Of a stretch of 64,000 bases of DNA, positions 57,286-64,000 are shown one piece after another. The notes beneath the pieces are model-generated. The model saw only the letters and a program-made list of their open reading frames with translations. It did no database searches and was not told where the DNA came from. This DNA comes from Ideonella paludis (GTDB lineage Bacteria; Pseudomonadota; Gammaproteobacteria; Burkholderiales; Burkholderiaceae_C): NCBI RefSeq assembly GCF_018069865.1, contig NZ_JAGQDG010000005.1:186001-250000 (forward strand). Reading direction: 5' to 3'. How positions within the stretch are numbered: the first letter of the stretch is position 1; each line of letters begins with the position of its first letter. A program made the translations under genes and the position numbers.

Positions 57286-57783
57286 GTGACGAGGAAGATA
57301 AATAAAAAATATTTGGCGAGAATTAGTCCAGAGAGGGTTTCAAGTCGAATGAGCCTTCTTAAATGCGCTGGGGAAGTTCTTGAAAAGACTTTACCTGAGG
57401 GGTTGACGTTGTCTACCACAAGCGTATTGCTGCATGCGGTGGTAGTCTCGCATTTTTTGGATGTTGAACGATTCAAAGAATTTCATTGCGAGCCGAAAGA
57501 TGCAGGAGAGGAAGCCAGAATTAGTTACCCAAAGATTGCTGCCTTCATGATTAAATGGGTGGCAAAGATCAGGCCCTTTCGAGTTGAACTAGATCCGAAT
57601 TCTGGTGAAAAAATAACGGCCGTAGAATGGGATTTTTATTCCGTACAAATAAATGCGTTAATTGCGCCTATTTTGTATGCGATGATCACTAATCAACCCC
57701 CATTTGAAGATTACCGAATAATTCATGAGCTTCAGTTCGGCAACCTTGGAACCGATGCATTGGTGCTCTTGCTGGAGAGGTAG
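57286..57783 (+). CDS. islet ORF 2, unknown soluble protein
   Basis: A 165-residue protein from GTG 57286, five bases after GGAG; an upstream TTG would overlap ORF 1 and has no ribosome-binding site. The N terminus is basic (MTRKINKKYLARISPERV). The rest is mixed helical with WVAKIRPFRVELDP and a hydrophobic stretch (INALIAPILYAMI) near the C terminus, which is too interrupted for a clear membrane helix. I recognise no domain. Position and packing suggest it works with ORF 1 and ORF 3. Confidence 0.6.
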   Translation: MTRKINKKYLARISPERVSSRMSLLKCAGEVLEKTLPEGLTLSTTSVLLHAVVVSHFLDVERFKEFHCEPKDAGEEARISYPKIAAFMIKWVAKIRPFRVELDPNSGEKITAVEWDFYSVQINALIAPILYAMITNQPPFEDYRIIHELQFGNLGTDALVLLLER

Positions 57784-57791
57784 GCTCGCTC

Positions 57792-58181
57792 GTGAAGATT
57801 GACGATTCTGACTATGAGTTCGCATTGGCCCGAAAATTTGCTGAAAAATTAAATTCGGCGACTGATCGGACGGAAACAGAAAATAAGCAAGTCGCTGCGG
57901 TAGTGGCTCACGAAGCAATTCGAGAGGTCAAGAGTCGACTCACATGGCCATTGATTGCTGTTGGTGCTATATTCATAGCCAGCAACATTTCGGTCCTGAT
58001 CTTACTGGGGGTTGCCATGACGTATGATCAAAATGCAATGTCTTTCGCGCTGGAAAGAAAAATGGCATATAACCGATTAATAGAGCCACAAGTCATACTG
58101 TCCCTTGTTGCTGGTGTCACTGTTCAATCGGTTGTGGCATTTACGGTGATTGTCAAGGGATATTATCAGGCAACCAAATAG
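57792..58181 (+). CDS. islet ORF 3, unknown protein with two membrane segments
   Basis: A 129-residue protein from GTG 57792, eight bases after the ORF 2 stop, with AGG seven bases upstream. The N-terminal ~50 residues are charged and helical (FAEKLNSATDRTETENKQVA), perhaps a short coiled coil. Two hydrophobic helices follow: PLIAVGAIFIASNISVLILL (about 54-73) and VILSLVAGVTVQSVVAFTVI (about 102-121), joined by a ~28-residue loop. Such a soluble-plus-membrane pairing (ORF 2 and 3) is seen in small defence, toxin or immunity modules, but no family match supports that here. A palindrome GTCTCA-tc-TGAGAC lies at 58196-58209, just after it. Confidence 0.6.
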   Translation: MKIDDSDYEFALARKFAEKLNSATDRTETENKQVAAVVAHEAIREVKSRLTWPLIAVGAIFIASNISVLILLGVAMTYDQNAMSFALERKMAYNRLIEPQVILSLVAGVTVQSVVAFTVIVKGYYQATK

Positions 58182-58517
58182 TAAAAATTGATATTGTCTC
58201 ATCTGAGACTGTTTGGTTATTTAATGTCAATAGTACTAGATTTCGACCCAATGAAAAGACACCATTCGCTGGTGCTCATCGTCCTTGGTGTGGGTCTGCA
58301 AAATTCACTGAATTGTGACCGCAATGCATTTTCGAGCGATGTTTTTGTTCATTGGAATGACTCGATTGCCATATATGGAGAAGAGGCAACGTGGTTGGGG
58401 TTCTGGGGTGCATAACGTATCGTTTCGCAAGCAGAGCTTAGTCGGTCATTTTTGATGACGTTGCTGCGGTCTCTGCCTTGCGCTCGATGCAGAGAGTCTG
58501 TTCCGGCTGGGGGTAGG
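58182..58517 (+). other. AT-rich sequence without a convincing gene
   Basis: This stretch contains the short palindrome 58196-58209, which could be a weak terminator with TGTTTGGTTATTT after it, and a short frame (58224-58415, 63 codons) that lacks a ribosome-binding site. GC content rises from about 58420 on. From 58494 the codons read ESVP, as the ES-x-P of rpsQ does, so the rpsQ remnant may begin here with a small deletion; this is only suggestive. Confidence 0.4.
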
Positions 58518-58556
58518 GTTTTGACCCGCTTGATTGAGAAGGCCAACTTGGTCTAA
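58518..58556 (+). pseudogene. displaced second copy of the rpsQ 3' end
   Basis: These 39 bases read VLTRLIEKANLV plus TAA, matching [12 protein letters not shown] plus TAA at the end of rpsQ: 8 of 12 residues identical and most others conservative (Val/Leu, Val/Ile, Ile/Val). At DNA level TGACCCG and GAGAAGGC are shared blocks. The frame has no start and no upstream S17 body. It is best read as the original end of rpsQ pushed away by the insertion. Confidence 0.7.
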
Positions 58557-58682
58557 GGCGGCAACCCTGCTTCGCACGGAGGTCTTTAGGGGTCAATGCG
58601 TAGGGTAGGGGTGTAGCAGCGATACTCGCGGCCCACCGTTTCGGATCATGCATCTGGCTGAGGCCTTGCGCAGCACCAGAGC

Positions 58683-58706
58683 AGCCCGCCCTTCGGCGGG
58701 CTTTTT
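58683..58706 (+). terminator. rho-independent terminator before the peroxiredoxin gene
   Basis: AGCCCGCC-cttc-GGCGGGCT (58683-58702) is followed by TTTT. It is the first clear terminator after rpsQ, so S10-operon transcripts should run through the islet up to here. Confidence 0.85.
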
Positions 58707-58726
58707 CATTTCAGGAGACTTTGATC

Positions 58727-59236
58727 ATGTTGAATGTTGGCGACAAGCTCCCCGCAGGGGCACTGCAAGAATTCATTGAAGTGGAGGGCGGTGGTTGCAG
58801 CCTGGGCCCCAACAGCTTTGATATCGAAGCCTCGACGCGTGGTAAGACCATCGCGATCTTCGCCTTGCCTGGCGCCTTCACCCCGACGTGCTCCGCACAA
58901 CATGTGCCGGGCTATGTGGCCCAGGCCGACGCCTTGCGCGCGGCGGGCGTCGATGAGATCTGGTGTCTGTCCGTGAATGACGCCTTTGTCATGGGCGCCT
59001 GGGGGCGCGAGCAAAAAACGGCCGGCAAAGTCCGCATGATGGCGGACGGCTCAGCGGACTTCACGCGCGCCACCGGCTTGACCCTGGATCTGACGGCGCG
59101 TGGCATGGGTGTGCGCTCGCAGCGCTACTCCATGTTGGTCGTCGACGGCGTGGTCAAGACCCTCAATATCGAAGCGCCCGGCAAGTTCGAAGTCAGCGAC
59201 GCCGCCACCATGCTGGCACAAGCCCAGGCCCGCTGA
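58727..59236 (+). CDS. peroxiredoxin (Prx5-type)
   Basis: The 169-residue thiol peroxidase reduces peroxides. The active-site block is FALPGAFTPTCSAQHVPGY with the peroxidatic Cys in PTC. LSVNDAFVMGAWG and RSQRYSMLVVDGVVKTLN are typical of the Prx5 (AhpE/PMP20) group. AGGAG sits nine bases before ATG 58727. It lies between the S10 and spc operons, after a terminator and before the rplN promoter, and so is a separate unit. From memory, a redoxin gene at this spot is not rare in Comamonadaceae; the islet is the extra part. Confidence 0.9.
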   Translation: MLNVGDKLPAGALQEFIEVEGGGCSLGPNSFDIEASTRGKTIAIFALPGAFTPTCSAQHVPGYVAQADALRAAGVDEIWCLSVNDAFVMGAWGREQKTAGKVRMMADGSADFTRATGLTLDLTARGMGVRSQRYSMLVVDGVVKTLNIEAPGKFEVSDAATMLAQAQAR

Positions 59237-59266
59237 ACGCGCGCCACAAAAAAGCTGCAAAAGGTG

Positions 59267-59296
59267 TTGACATGGAGTTAGCACCTCACGCATAAT
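59267..59296 (+). promoter_or_regulatory. promoter of the spc operon
   Basis: TTGACA (59267-59272) and CATAAT (59291-59296) are 18 bp apart. CGAGAGCTT follows the -10, as at the rplC promoter. The leader to rplN is about 200 bases and holds no gene. Confidence 0.75.
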
Positions 59297-59502
59297 CGAG
59301 AGCTTCGCTGGTGAAGCGTGCTCTTCAGTCTTTCCGAAGTTGCCTTTGGCGCTTCGGAGGGATTTGAAAGTACCGCTCACTGGTTTCAGCCCAAGCGGCT
59401 GTGTGCATGCTTCAGGCGTGTGCTCAGCAAGACGGGCCCAATACTGACCGCTTATGCGCAACCGTTGTGGTTGTGCGCAGCGGGCCAAGTTGGGGATAAG
59501 AC

Positions 59503-59871
59503 ATGATCCAAATGCAATCGCGACTCGACGTCGCGGACAACACTGGCGCGAAGTCTGTCATGTGCATCAAGGTGCTGGGCGGCTCAAAGCGTCGCTATGC
59601 CGGCATCGGTGACGTGATCAAGGTCAGCATCAAAGAAGCTGCGCCGCGCGGTCGCGTCAAAAAGGGCGAGGTCTACAACGCTGTGGTCGTTCGCACGGCC
59701 AAGGGCGTTCGTCGTCAAGACGGCTCGCTGGTGAAGTTTGATGGCAACGCTGCAGTGCTGCTGAACGCAAAGCTCGAGCCCATCGGCACCCGTATCTTTG
59801 GCCCCGTGACGCGTGAACTGCGTTCCGAGCGCTTCATGAAGATCGTGTCGCTGGCGCCTGAGGTGCTTTGA
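59503..59871 (+). CDS. rplN: 50S ribosomal protein L14
   Basis: The 122-residue protein starts [18 protein letters not shown] and has [20 protein letters not shown]. First gene of the spc operon, which here has its own promoter because the link to rpsQ is broken. Confidence 0.97.
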   Translation: MIQMQSRLDVADNTGAKSVMCIKVLGGSKRRYAGIGDVIKVSIKEAAPRGRVKKGEVYNAVVVRTAKGVRRQDGSLVKFDGNAAVLLNAKLEPIGTRIFGPVTRELRSERFMKIVSLAPEVL

Positions 59872-59898
59872 TCGTCCGCCACGAGTAAAGGAAACGCG

Positions 59899-60216
59899 AT
59901 GAACAAGATTCGCAAGGGCGACCAAGTTGTCGTCCTGACTGGCCGAGACAAAGGCAAGCGTGGCACGGTGTCGCTGCGCGTTGATGCGGACCACGTGGTG
60001 GTTGATGGCATCAATATGGTCAAGAAGCACGTCAAGCCCAACCCCATGAAGGGGACGACTGGCGGCGTGATCGACAAGACCATGCCGATCCACCAGTCCA
60101 ATGTGGCCATCTGGAACGCAGCAGCTGGCAAGGCTGACCGCGTGGGCATCAAGACGCTGGCCGATGGCAAGCGCGTCCGCGTGTTCAAGTCCAGCGGCGA
60201 AGAAATCAAGGCCTGA
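59899..60216 (+). CDS. rplX: 50S ribosomal protein L24
   Basis: The 105-residue assembly initiator has a KOW motif ([18 protein letters not shown]). It lies 27 bases after rplN. Confidence 0.97.
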   Translation: MNKIRKGDQVVVLTGRDKGKRGTVSLRVDADHVVVDGINMVKKHVKPNPMKGTTGGVIDKTMPIHQSNVAIWNAAAGKADRVGIKTLADGKRVRVFKSSGEEIKA

Positions 60217-60227
60217 GGAGTGCTGGC

Positions 60228-60794
60228 ATGAGTCAAAAGCAACAAGCCGCGATCGTGGCCCGTCTGCAGGCCTACTACCAAGAGAAGGTCGTCCCCGACA
60301 TGGTCGCCAAGTTTGGCTACAAGTCGGTGATGGAGGTGCCTCGCCTGACCAAGATCACCTTGAACATGGGCGTCAGCGAAGCTGTGGCCGACAAGAAGGT
60401 CATGGATCACGCTGTGGGCGACCTGACCAAGATTGCAGGTCAAAAGCCTGTGGTGACCAAGTCCCGTAAGGCTATCGCTGGTTTCAAGATCCGCGACGGT
60501 GTGCCTATCGGTTGCATGGTCACCCTGCGTGGCGCCCGCATGTTTGAATTCCTGGATCGTTTCGTCACTGTGGCACTGCCCCGTGTGCGTGACTTCCGTG
60601 GTATCTCTGGCCGCTCGTTCGACGGCCGGGGTAACTACAACATCGGCGTCAAGGAACAGATCATTTTCCCGGAAATCGAGTACGACAAGATCGACGCGAT
60701 CCGTGGCATGAACATTTCCTTCACGACCACTGCGAAGACCGACGACGAGTGCAAGGCACTGCTCGCCGCGTTCCGCTTCCCGTTCAAGAACTGA
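60228..60794 (+). CDS. rplE: 50S ribosomal protein L5
   Basis: The 188-residue protein binds 5S rRNA. It has [15 protein letters not shown] and [18 protein letters not shown], and ends AFRFPFKN. The N-terminal tail is slightly longer than in E. coli. Confidence 0.97.
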   Translation: MSQKQQAAIVARLQAYYQEKVVPDMVAKFGYKSVMEVPRLTKITLNMGVSEAVADKKVMDHAVGDLTKIAGQKPVVTKSRKAIAGFKIRDGVPIGCMVTLRGARMFEFLDRFVTVALPRVRDFRGISGRSFDGRGNYNIGVKEQIIFPEIEYDKIDAIRGMNISFTTTAKTDDECKALLAAFRFPFKN

Positions 60795-60802
60795 GGTGAC
60801 CT

Positions 60803-61108
60803 GTGGCAAAACTCTCCCTCAAGCAGCGTGAAGACAAGCGTGAAAAGCTGGTCGCCAAGTACGCAAAGAAGTACGCGGAGCTGAAGGCCATCATTGACAA
60901 CGCCAAGAAGTCCGATGACGAGCGTTATGCCGCTCGCCTGGAGCTTCAAAAGCTGCCGCGCAATGCAAACCCGACACGTCTGCGCAATCGTTGCGCCCTG
61001 ACGGGTCGTCCCCGCGGCACGTTCCGCACCTTCGGCCTGGCCCGTAGCAAGATCCGCGATCTCGCCTTCAAGGGTGACATCCCTGGCGTGATCAAGGCCA
61101 GCTGGTAA
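60803..61108 (+). CDS. rpsN: 30S ribosomal protein S14
   Basis: The 101-residue protein is the long, zinc-free form: [19 protein letters not shown] has a single Cys and no CxxC pairs. The start is GTG at 60803 with GAGGTGA upstream. Confidence 0.96.
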   Translation: MAKLSLKQREDKREKLVAKYAKKYAELKAIIDNAKKSDDERYAARLELQKLPRNANPTRLRNRCALTGRPRGTFRTFGLARSKIRDLAFKGDIPGVIKASW

Positions 61109-61130
61109 TCGAGGCGATAAGGAGAAAACT

Positions 61131-61526
61131 ATGAGCATGAGTGATCCTATCGCCGACATGCTGACCCGCATTCGCAATGCGCAGGCTGTTGAAAAGTCGT
61201 CGGTAACCATGCCGGCTTCCAAGATCAAGACTGCAATTGCGCAGGTGTTGAAGGACGAGGGCTATATCGATGCCTTCGCCGTTCGCGCCGAGGGTGGCAA
61301 GAGCGAACTCGAAATTTCGTTGAAGTACTACGCCGGTCGCCCGGTCATCGAGCGCATTGAGCGCGTGAGCCGCCCTGGCCTGCGCATCTATCGCGGTCGT
61401 GAGGCGATCCCTCAAGTCATGAACGGCTTGGGTGTTGCCATCGTGACCACGCCCAAGGGTGTGATGACGGATCGCAAAGCGCGCGCTGCCGGTGTCGGTG
61501 GCGAAGTGCTCTGCTACGTCGCCTAA
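61131..61526 (+). CDS. rpsH: 30S ribosomal protein S8
   Basis: The 131-residue protein begins [19 protein letters not shown] and ends GGEVLCYVA. In enterics it represses the spc operon at the rplE start. AAGGAG precedes the ATG. Confidence 0.97.
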   Translation: MSMSDPIADMLTRIRNAQAVEKSSVTMPASKIKTAIAQVLKDEGYIDAFAVRAEGGKSELEISLKYYAGRPVIERIERVSRPGLRIYRGREAIPQVMNGLGVAIVTTPKGVMTDRKARAAGVGGEVLCYVA

Positions 61527-61550
61527 CTCCACGAAGGAAGGAATCGAGCA

Positions 61551-62084
61551 ATGTCCCGCGTAGGAAAAATGCCGATCACCGTCCCGCAAGGCGTGGACGT
61601 GAAGATCGCAAATGGCCAAATCACCGTCAAGGGTGCAAACGGTACGCTGGTGCGTGCTGCGAATGCGCTCGTGACCATCAAGAATGAAGCTGGTGTGGTT
61701 CAAGTGGCTCCGGCCAATGACTCCGCCGAAGCGAACTCCATGAGCGGCACCATGCGCGCACTGCTGGCCAATATGGTCAATGGTGTGAGCAAGGGCTTCG
61801 AAAAGAAGCTGACCTTGGTGGGCGTGGGTTTCCGTGCCCAGGCCCAAGGTCAAAAGCTGAATCTGCAGATCGGCTTCTCGCATCCCGTCGTCAAGGACAT
61901 GCCTGCCGGCATCACCGTGACCACGCCGACGCAGACGGAAGTGCTGATCAAGGGTGCGGATCGTCAAGTGGTGGGTCAGTTGGCCGCTGAAGTGCGCGCC
62001 TTCCGTCCGCCCGAGCCTTACAAGGGCAAGGGTATCCGCTACGCCGACGAGCGTGTGGTCCTCAAAGAGACCAAGAAGAAGTAA
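61551..62084 (+). CDS. rplF: 50S ribosomal protein L6
   Basis: The 177-residue protein starts [17 protein letters not shown] and carries the [11 protein letters not shown] signature near its C terminus. Confidence 0.97.
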   Translation: MSRVGKMPITVPQGVDVKIANGQITVKGANGTLVRAANALVTIKNEAGVVQVAPANDSAEANSMSGTMRALLANMVNGVSKGFEKKLTLVGVGFRAQAQGQKLNLQIGFSHPVVKDMPAGITVTTPTQTEVLIKGADRQVVGQLAAEVRAFRPPEPYKGKGIRYADERVVLKETKKK

Positions 62085-62095
62085 GGAGCGACACC

Positions 62096-62455
62096 ATGCT
62101 GACAAAGAAAGAACAGCGTCTGCGTCGTGCGCGTCAAACGCGTGCTCGTATCGCGATTCAAGGCGTCGCCCGCCTGACTGTCTTCCGCTCGAACACCCAC
62201 ATCTACGCCAGCGTTATCTCTGGCGACGGCGCTGTGGTGGTGGCTTCGGCCTCGACGGCAGAGAAGGAGCTGCGCGACCAATTGGGCGGCAATGGCGGCA
62301 ACGCTGCTGCAGCTGCCTTGGTGGGCAAGCGTATCGCCGAAAAGGCCAAGGCTGCTGGCGTCGAGAAGGTTGCCTTCGACCGCGCTGGTTTCGCCTACCA
62401 CGGTCGTGTCAAGGCACTGGCAGAAGCTGCTCGTGAAGCAGGTCTGCAGTTCTAA
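62096..62455 (+). CDS. rplR: 50S ribosomal protein L18
   Basis: The 119-residue 5S-rRNA-binding protein has [16 protein letters not shown] and [20 protein letters not shown]. It follows rplF by 11 bases. Confidence 0.97.
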   Translation: MLTKKEQRLRRARQTRARIAIQGVARLTVFRSNTHIYASVISGDGAVVVASASTAEKELRDQLGGNGGNAAAAALVGKRIAEKAKAAGVEKVAFDRAGFAYHGRVKALAEAAREAGLQF

Positions 62456-62479
62456 GCGGCCGGATAAGGAATACTGAAA

Positions 62480-62998
62480 ATGGCAAAGTTCACTCCCCGC
62501 GCCCAGGCTGAAGGCAATGACGACGGCCTGAAGGAAAAGATGATCGCGGTTAACCGCGTCACCAAGGTTGTTAAGGGTGGTCGTACCCTGAGCTTCGCAG
62601 CGCTGACCGTGGTTGGCGACGGCGACGGCCGTGTCGGCATGGGCAAGGGTAAGGCCAAGGAAGTGCCGGTGTCGGTGCAGAAGGCCATGGAATCTGCTCG
62701 TCGCGGCCTGTTCAAGGTCAGCCTGAAGAGCGGCACCATTCACCACCGCGTGGAAGGTCAGCACGGCGCAGCTCGCGTCTTGATGATGCCCGCACCGGCT
62801 GGTACCGGCATCATTGCTGGCGGCCCGATGCGCGCCGTGTTTGAAGTGCTCGGCATCACCGACATCGTGGCGAAGAGCCATGGTTCTTCCAATGCCTACA
62901 ACATGGTTCGTGCCACGTTGGACGCTCTGAAGAACCTGTCGACTCCCGCCGAAGTCGCCGCCAAGCGCGGCAAGACAGTTGAAGACATCTTCAACTGA
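62480..62998 (+). CDS. rpsE: 30S ribosomal protein S5
   Basis: The 172-residue protein has the dsRNA-binding-like [20 protein letters not shown] and [20 protein letters not shown]. The residues contacting S4 look ordinary; no ram-type change is evident. Confidence 0.97.
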   Translation: MAKFTPRAQAEGNDDGLKEKMIAVNRVTKVVKGGRTLSFAALTVVGDGDGRVGMGKGKAKEVPVSVQKAMESARRGLFKVSLKSGTIHHRVEGQHGAARVLMMPAPAGTGIIAGGPMRAVFEVLGITDIVAKSHGSSNAYNMVRATLDALKNLSTPAEVAAKRGKTVEDIFN

Positions 62999-63021
62999 TC
63001 CGCGCCCAAGGAGAAGACCAA

Positions 63022-63207
63022 ATGACTGAAGCCAAAAAGACCTTGACGGTCAAGCTGGTGAAGAGCCCGATCGGCTGCAAGACGTCGCATCGCGACACCG
63101 TGCGTGGCCTGGGCCTGCGTCGCCTCAACAGCCAGCGCGTGTTGGAAGACACGCCTTCTGTGCGCGGCATGATCAACAAGGTGGCTTACCTGGTTCAGGT
63201 GCTGTAA
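63022..63207 (+). CDS. rpmD: 50S ribosomal protein L30
   Basis: The 61-residue protein has [20 protein letters not shown] and ends [26 protein letters not shown] precedes the ATG. Confidence 0.96.
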   Translation: MTEAKKTLTVKLVKSPIGCKTSHRDTVRGLGLRRLNSQRVLEDTPSVRGMINKVAYLVQVL

Positions 63208-63232
63208 GTCGGCACGAACGAGGAGAAACAAC

Positions 63233-63664
63233 ATGCAACTCAATACTGTCAAGCCCGCTGAAGGCTCCAAGAAGGCTGCGCGTCGCGTCGGTCGTGGTAT
63301 TGGCTCCGGCTTGGGCAAGACCGCTGGTCGTGGCCACAAGGGTCAAAAGTCGCGTGCCGGTGGCTACCACAAGGTGGGCTTCGAAGGCGGTCAGATGCCG
63401 CTGCAGCGTCGCCTGCCCAAGCGTGGCTTCAAGTCTGCTTTGTTGAAGTACAACGCTGAGCTGACCCTGTCTGAACTGCAATCCTTCGGCGCTGACGAGA
63501 TCGATCTGCTGGCACTCAAGGCCGCTGGCCTGGTTCCGCAAATTGCTCGTAACGTCAAGGTGATCAAGTCCGGCGAGTTGACCAAGAAGGTCGTGCTCAA
63601 GGGTATTGGTGCCACTGCGGGCGCCAAGGCTGTGATCGAAGCCGCTGGCGGCCAAATCGCCTAA
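63233..63664 (+). CDS. rplO: 50S ribosomal protein L15
   Basis: The 143-residue protein starts [18 protein letters not shown] and has the basic [20 protein letters not shown] stretch and the [18 protein letters not shown] motif. Confidence 0.97.
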   Translation: MQLNTVKPAEGSKKAARRVGRGIGSGLGKTAGRGHKGQKSRAGGYHKVGFEGGQMPLQRRLPKRGFKSALLKYNAELTLSELQSFGADEIDLLALKAAGLVPQIARNVKVIKSGELTKKVVLKGIGATAGAKAVIEAAGGQIA

Positions 63665-63694
63665 GACTGGCGATTGATTAGGATCTGACCACTC

Positions 63695-64000
63695 GTGGCA
63701 ACCTCTCAGACTCAGTTGGCTAAGAACGGCAAGTTCGGCGACCTTCGTCGTCGGCTTGTGTTCCTGCTGTTGGCCTTGGTGGTGTATCGGTTGGGGGCGC
63801 ATATCCCCGTGCCGGGCATCAACCCTGCCAAGTTGCAAGAACTGTTCAGCGGCCAGCAGGGCGGCATCCTGAACTTGTTCAACATGTTCTCGGGTGGTGC
63901 GCTCTCTCGTTTCACAGTGTTTGCACTGGGGATCATGCCGTACATCTCGGCGTCGATCATCATGCAATTGATGGGGCATGTGCTGCCGGCACTGGAGGCG
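63695..64000 (+). CDS. secY: preprotein translocase subunit SecY, partial (N-terminal 102 residues)
   Basis: The gene runs off the right edge. From GTG 63695 it reads [19 protein letters not shown], then TM1 ([20 protein letters not shown]), the plug region ([20 protein letters not shown]) and the start of TM2 ([14 protein letters not shown]). It forms the Sec channel with SecE (32379) and SecG. Its position after rplO is the normal end of the spc operon. Confidence 0.95.
   Translation, partial: MATSQTQLAKNGKFGDLRRRLVFLLLALVVYRLGAHIPVPGINPAKLQELFSGQQGGILNLFNMFSGGALSRFTVFALGIMPYISASIIMQLMGHVLPALEA

Larger units (their letters stand above)
56885..58556 (+). mobile_element. AT-rich islet inserted at the 3' end of rpsQ
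   Basis: The block begins right after the rpsQ stop and ends with a partial repeat of the rpsQ 3' end. Counting two sample lines, 57301-57360 has 22 G/C of 60, against 38 of 60 at 56701-56760 in rpsQ. Codon use is AT-rich too (AAA, ATT, TTT common). It holds three short genes in one direction with spacings under 11 bases, and no transposase or integrase. The layout fits an element that integrates into a gene end and restores it, or a remnant of one. The mechanism is inferred. Exact edges are uncertain; the right edge may lie anywhere from about 58420 to 58556. Confidence 0.6.

Noticed and set aside
58188-58415. 75-codon frame after islet ORF 3
   Set aside because: It begins at TTG without a ribosome-binding site; the internal ATG (58224) also has none. 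The composition gives no hint of a protein, so it is more likely non-coding.

Overview
The window reads as a chromosomal segment of a GC-rich betaproteobacterium. The gene order tRNA-Tyr/Gly/Thr-tuf-tRNA-Trp-secE-nusG-rplKAJL-rpoBC, then rpsL-rpsG-fusA-tuf, then the S10 and spc operons is the one familiar from Burkholderiales. Neighbourhoods such as apaG/'site-specific recombinase'/mltA and rpe-gph-trpEGDC also point there. I infer a Comamonadaceae or Sphaerotilaceae-type organism; the genus cannot be read from the sequence.

Layout. 1-4.6 kb: a lysine-degradation cluster (kamA, kdd and the start of a kamB-like gene, minus strand), a divergent Lrp-type regulator with a clear inverted repeat between them, and a PuuA-type glutamine synthetase homologue. 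4.8-10.6 kb: an exported intradiol-dioxygenase-like lipoprotein, an OmpR-type two-component pair, an FAD monooxygenase and a membrane diguanylate cyclase. 10.7-18.1 kb: a fused indolepyruvate ferredoxin oxidoreductase, a PTS-IIC/EAL fusion protein, an AsnC-type regulator and an exported protein. 18.2-24.1 kb: mltA, a small membrane protein, the 'site-specific recombinase' family membrane protein, apaG, rpe, gph and a TonB-like protein. 24.3-30.4 kb: the trp operon, with a Trp-rich leader peptide, and with a threonine aldolase gene placed between trpG and trpD; ung follows trpC. 30.4-44.8 kb: tRNAs, tuf, secE-nusG, rplKAJL and rpoBC, closed by a strong terminator. 44.9-46.5 kb: a LacI regulator coupled to a PIN-domain protein. 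46.6-64 kb: rpsL-rpsG-fusA-tuf, S10 operon and spc operon up to the start of secY.

The most unusual part is 56885-58556. A visibly AT-rich islet of about 1.7 kb lies immediately after rpsQ, inside the otherwise canonical ribosomal protein cluster. It carries three tightly packed genes of unknown function, the last encoding a protein with two membrane segments. It ends in a second, diverged copy of the 3' end of rpsQ (12 codons plus stop). This looks like an insertion that captured or replaced the end of an essential gene. No integrase is present. A terminator and a peroxiredoxin gene follow, and then rplN restarts the spc operon from its own promoter.

The functional themes are amino-acid metabolism under Lrp/AsnC-type control (lysine, aromatic keto acids, tryptophan), c-di-GMP turnover (one GGDEF and one EAL protein), and the translation/transcription core. 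Starts were chosen from ribosome-binding sites, overlaps and family alignments remembered rather than searched; no database search was possible.
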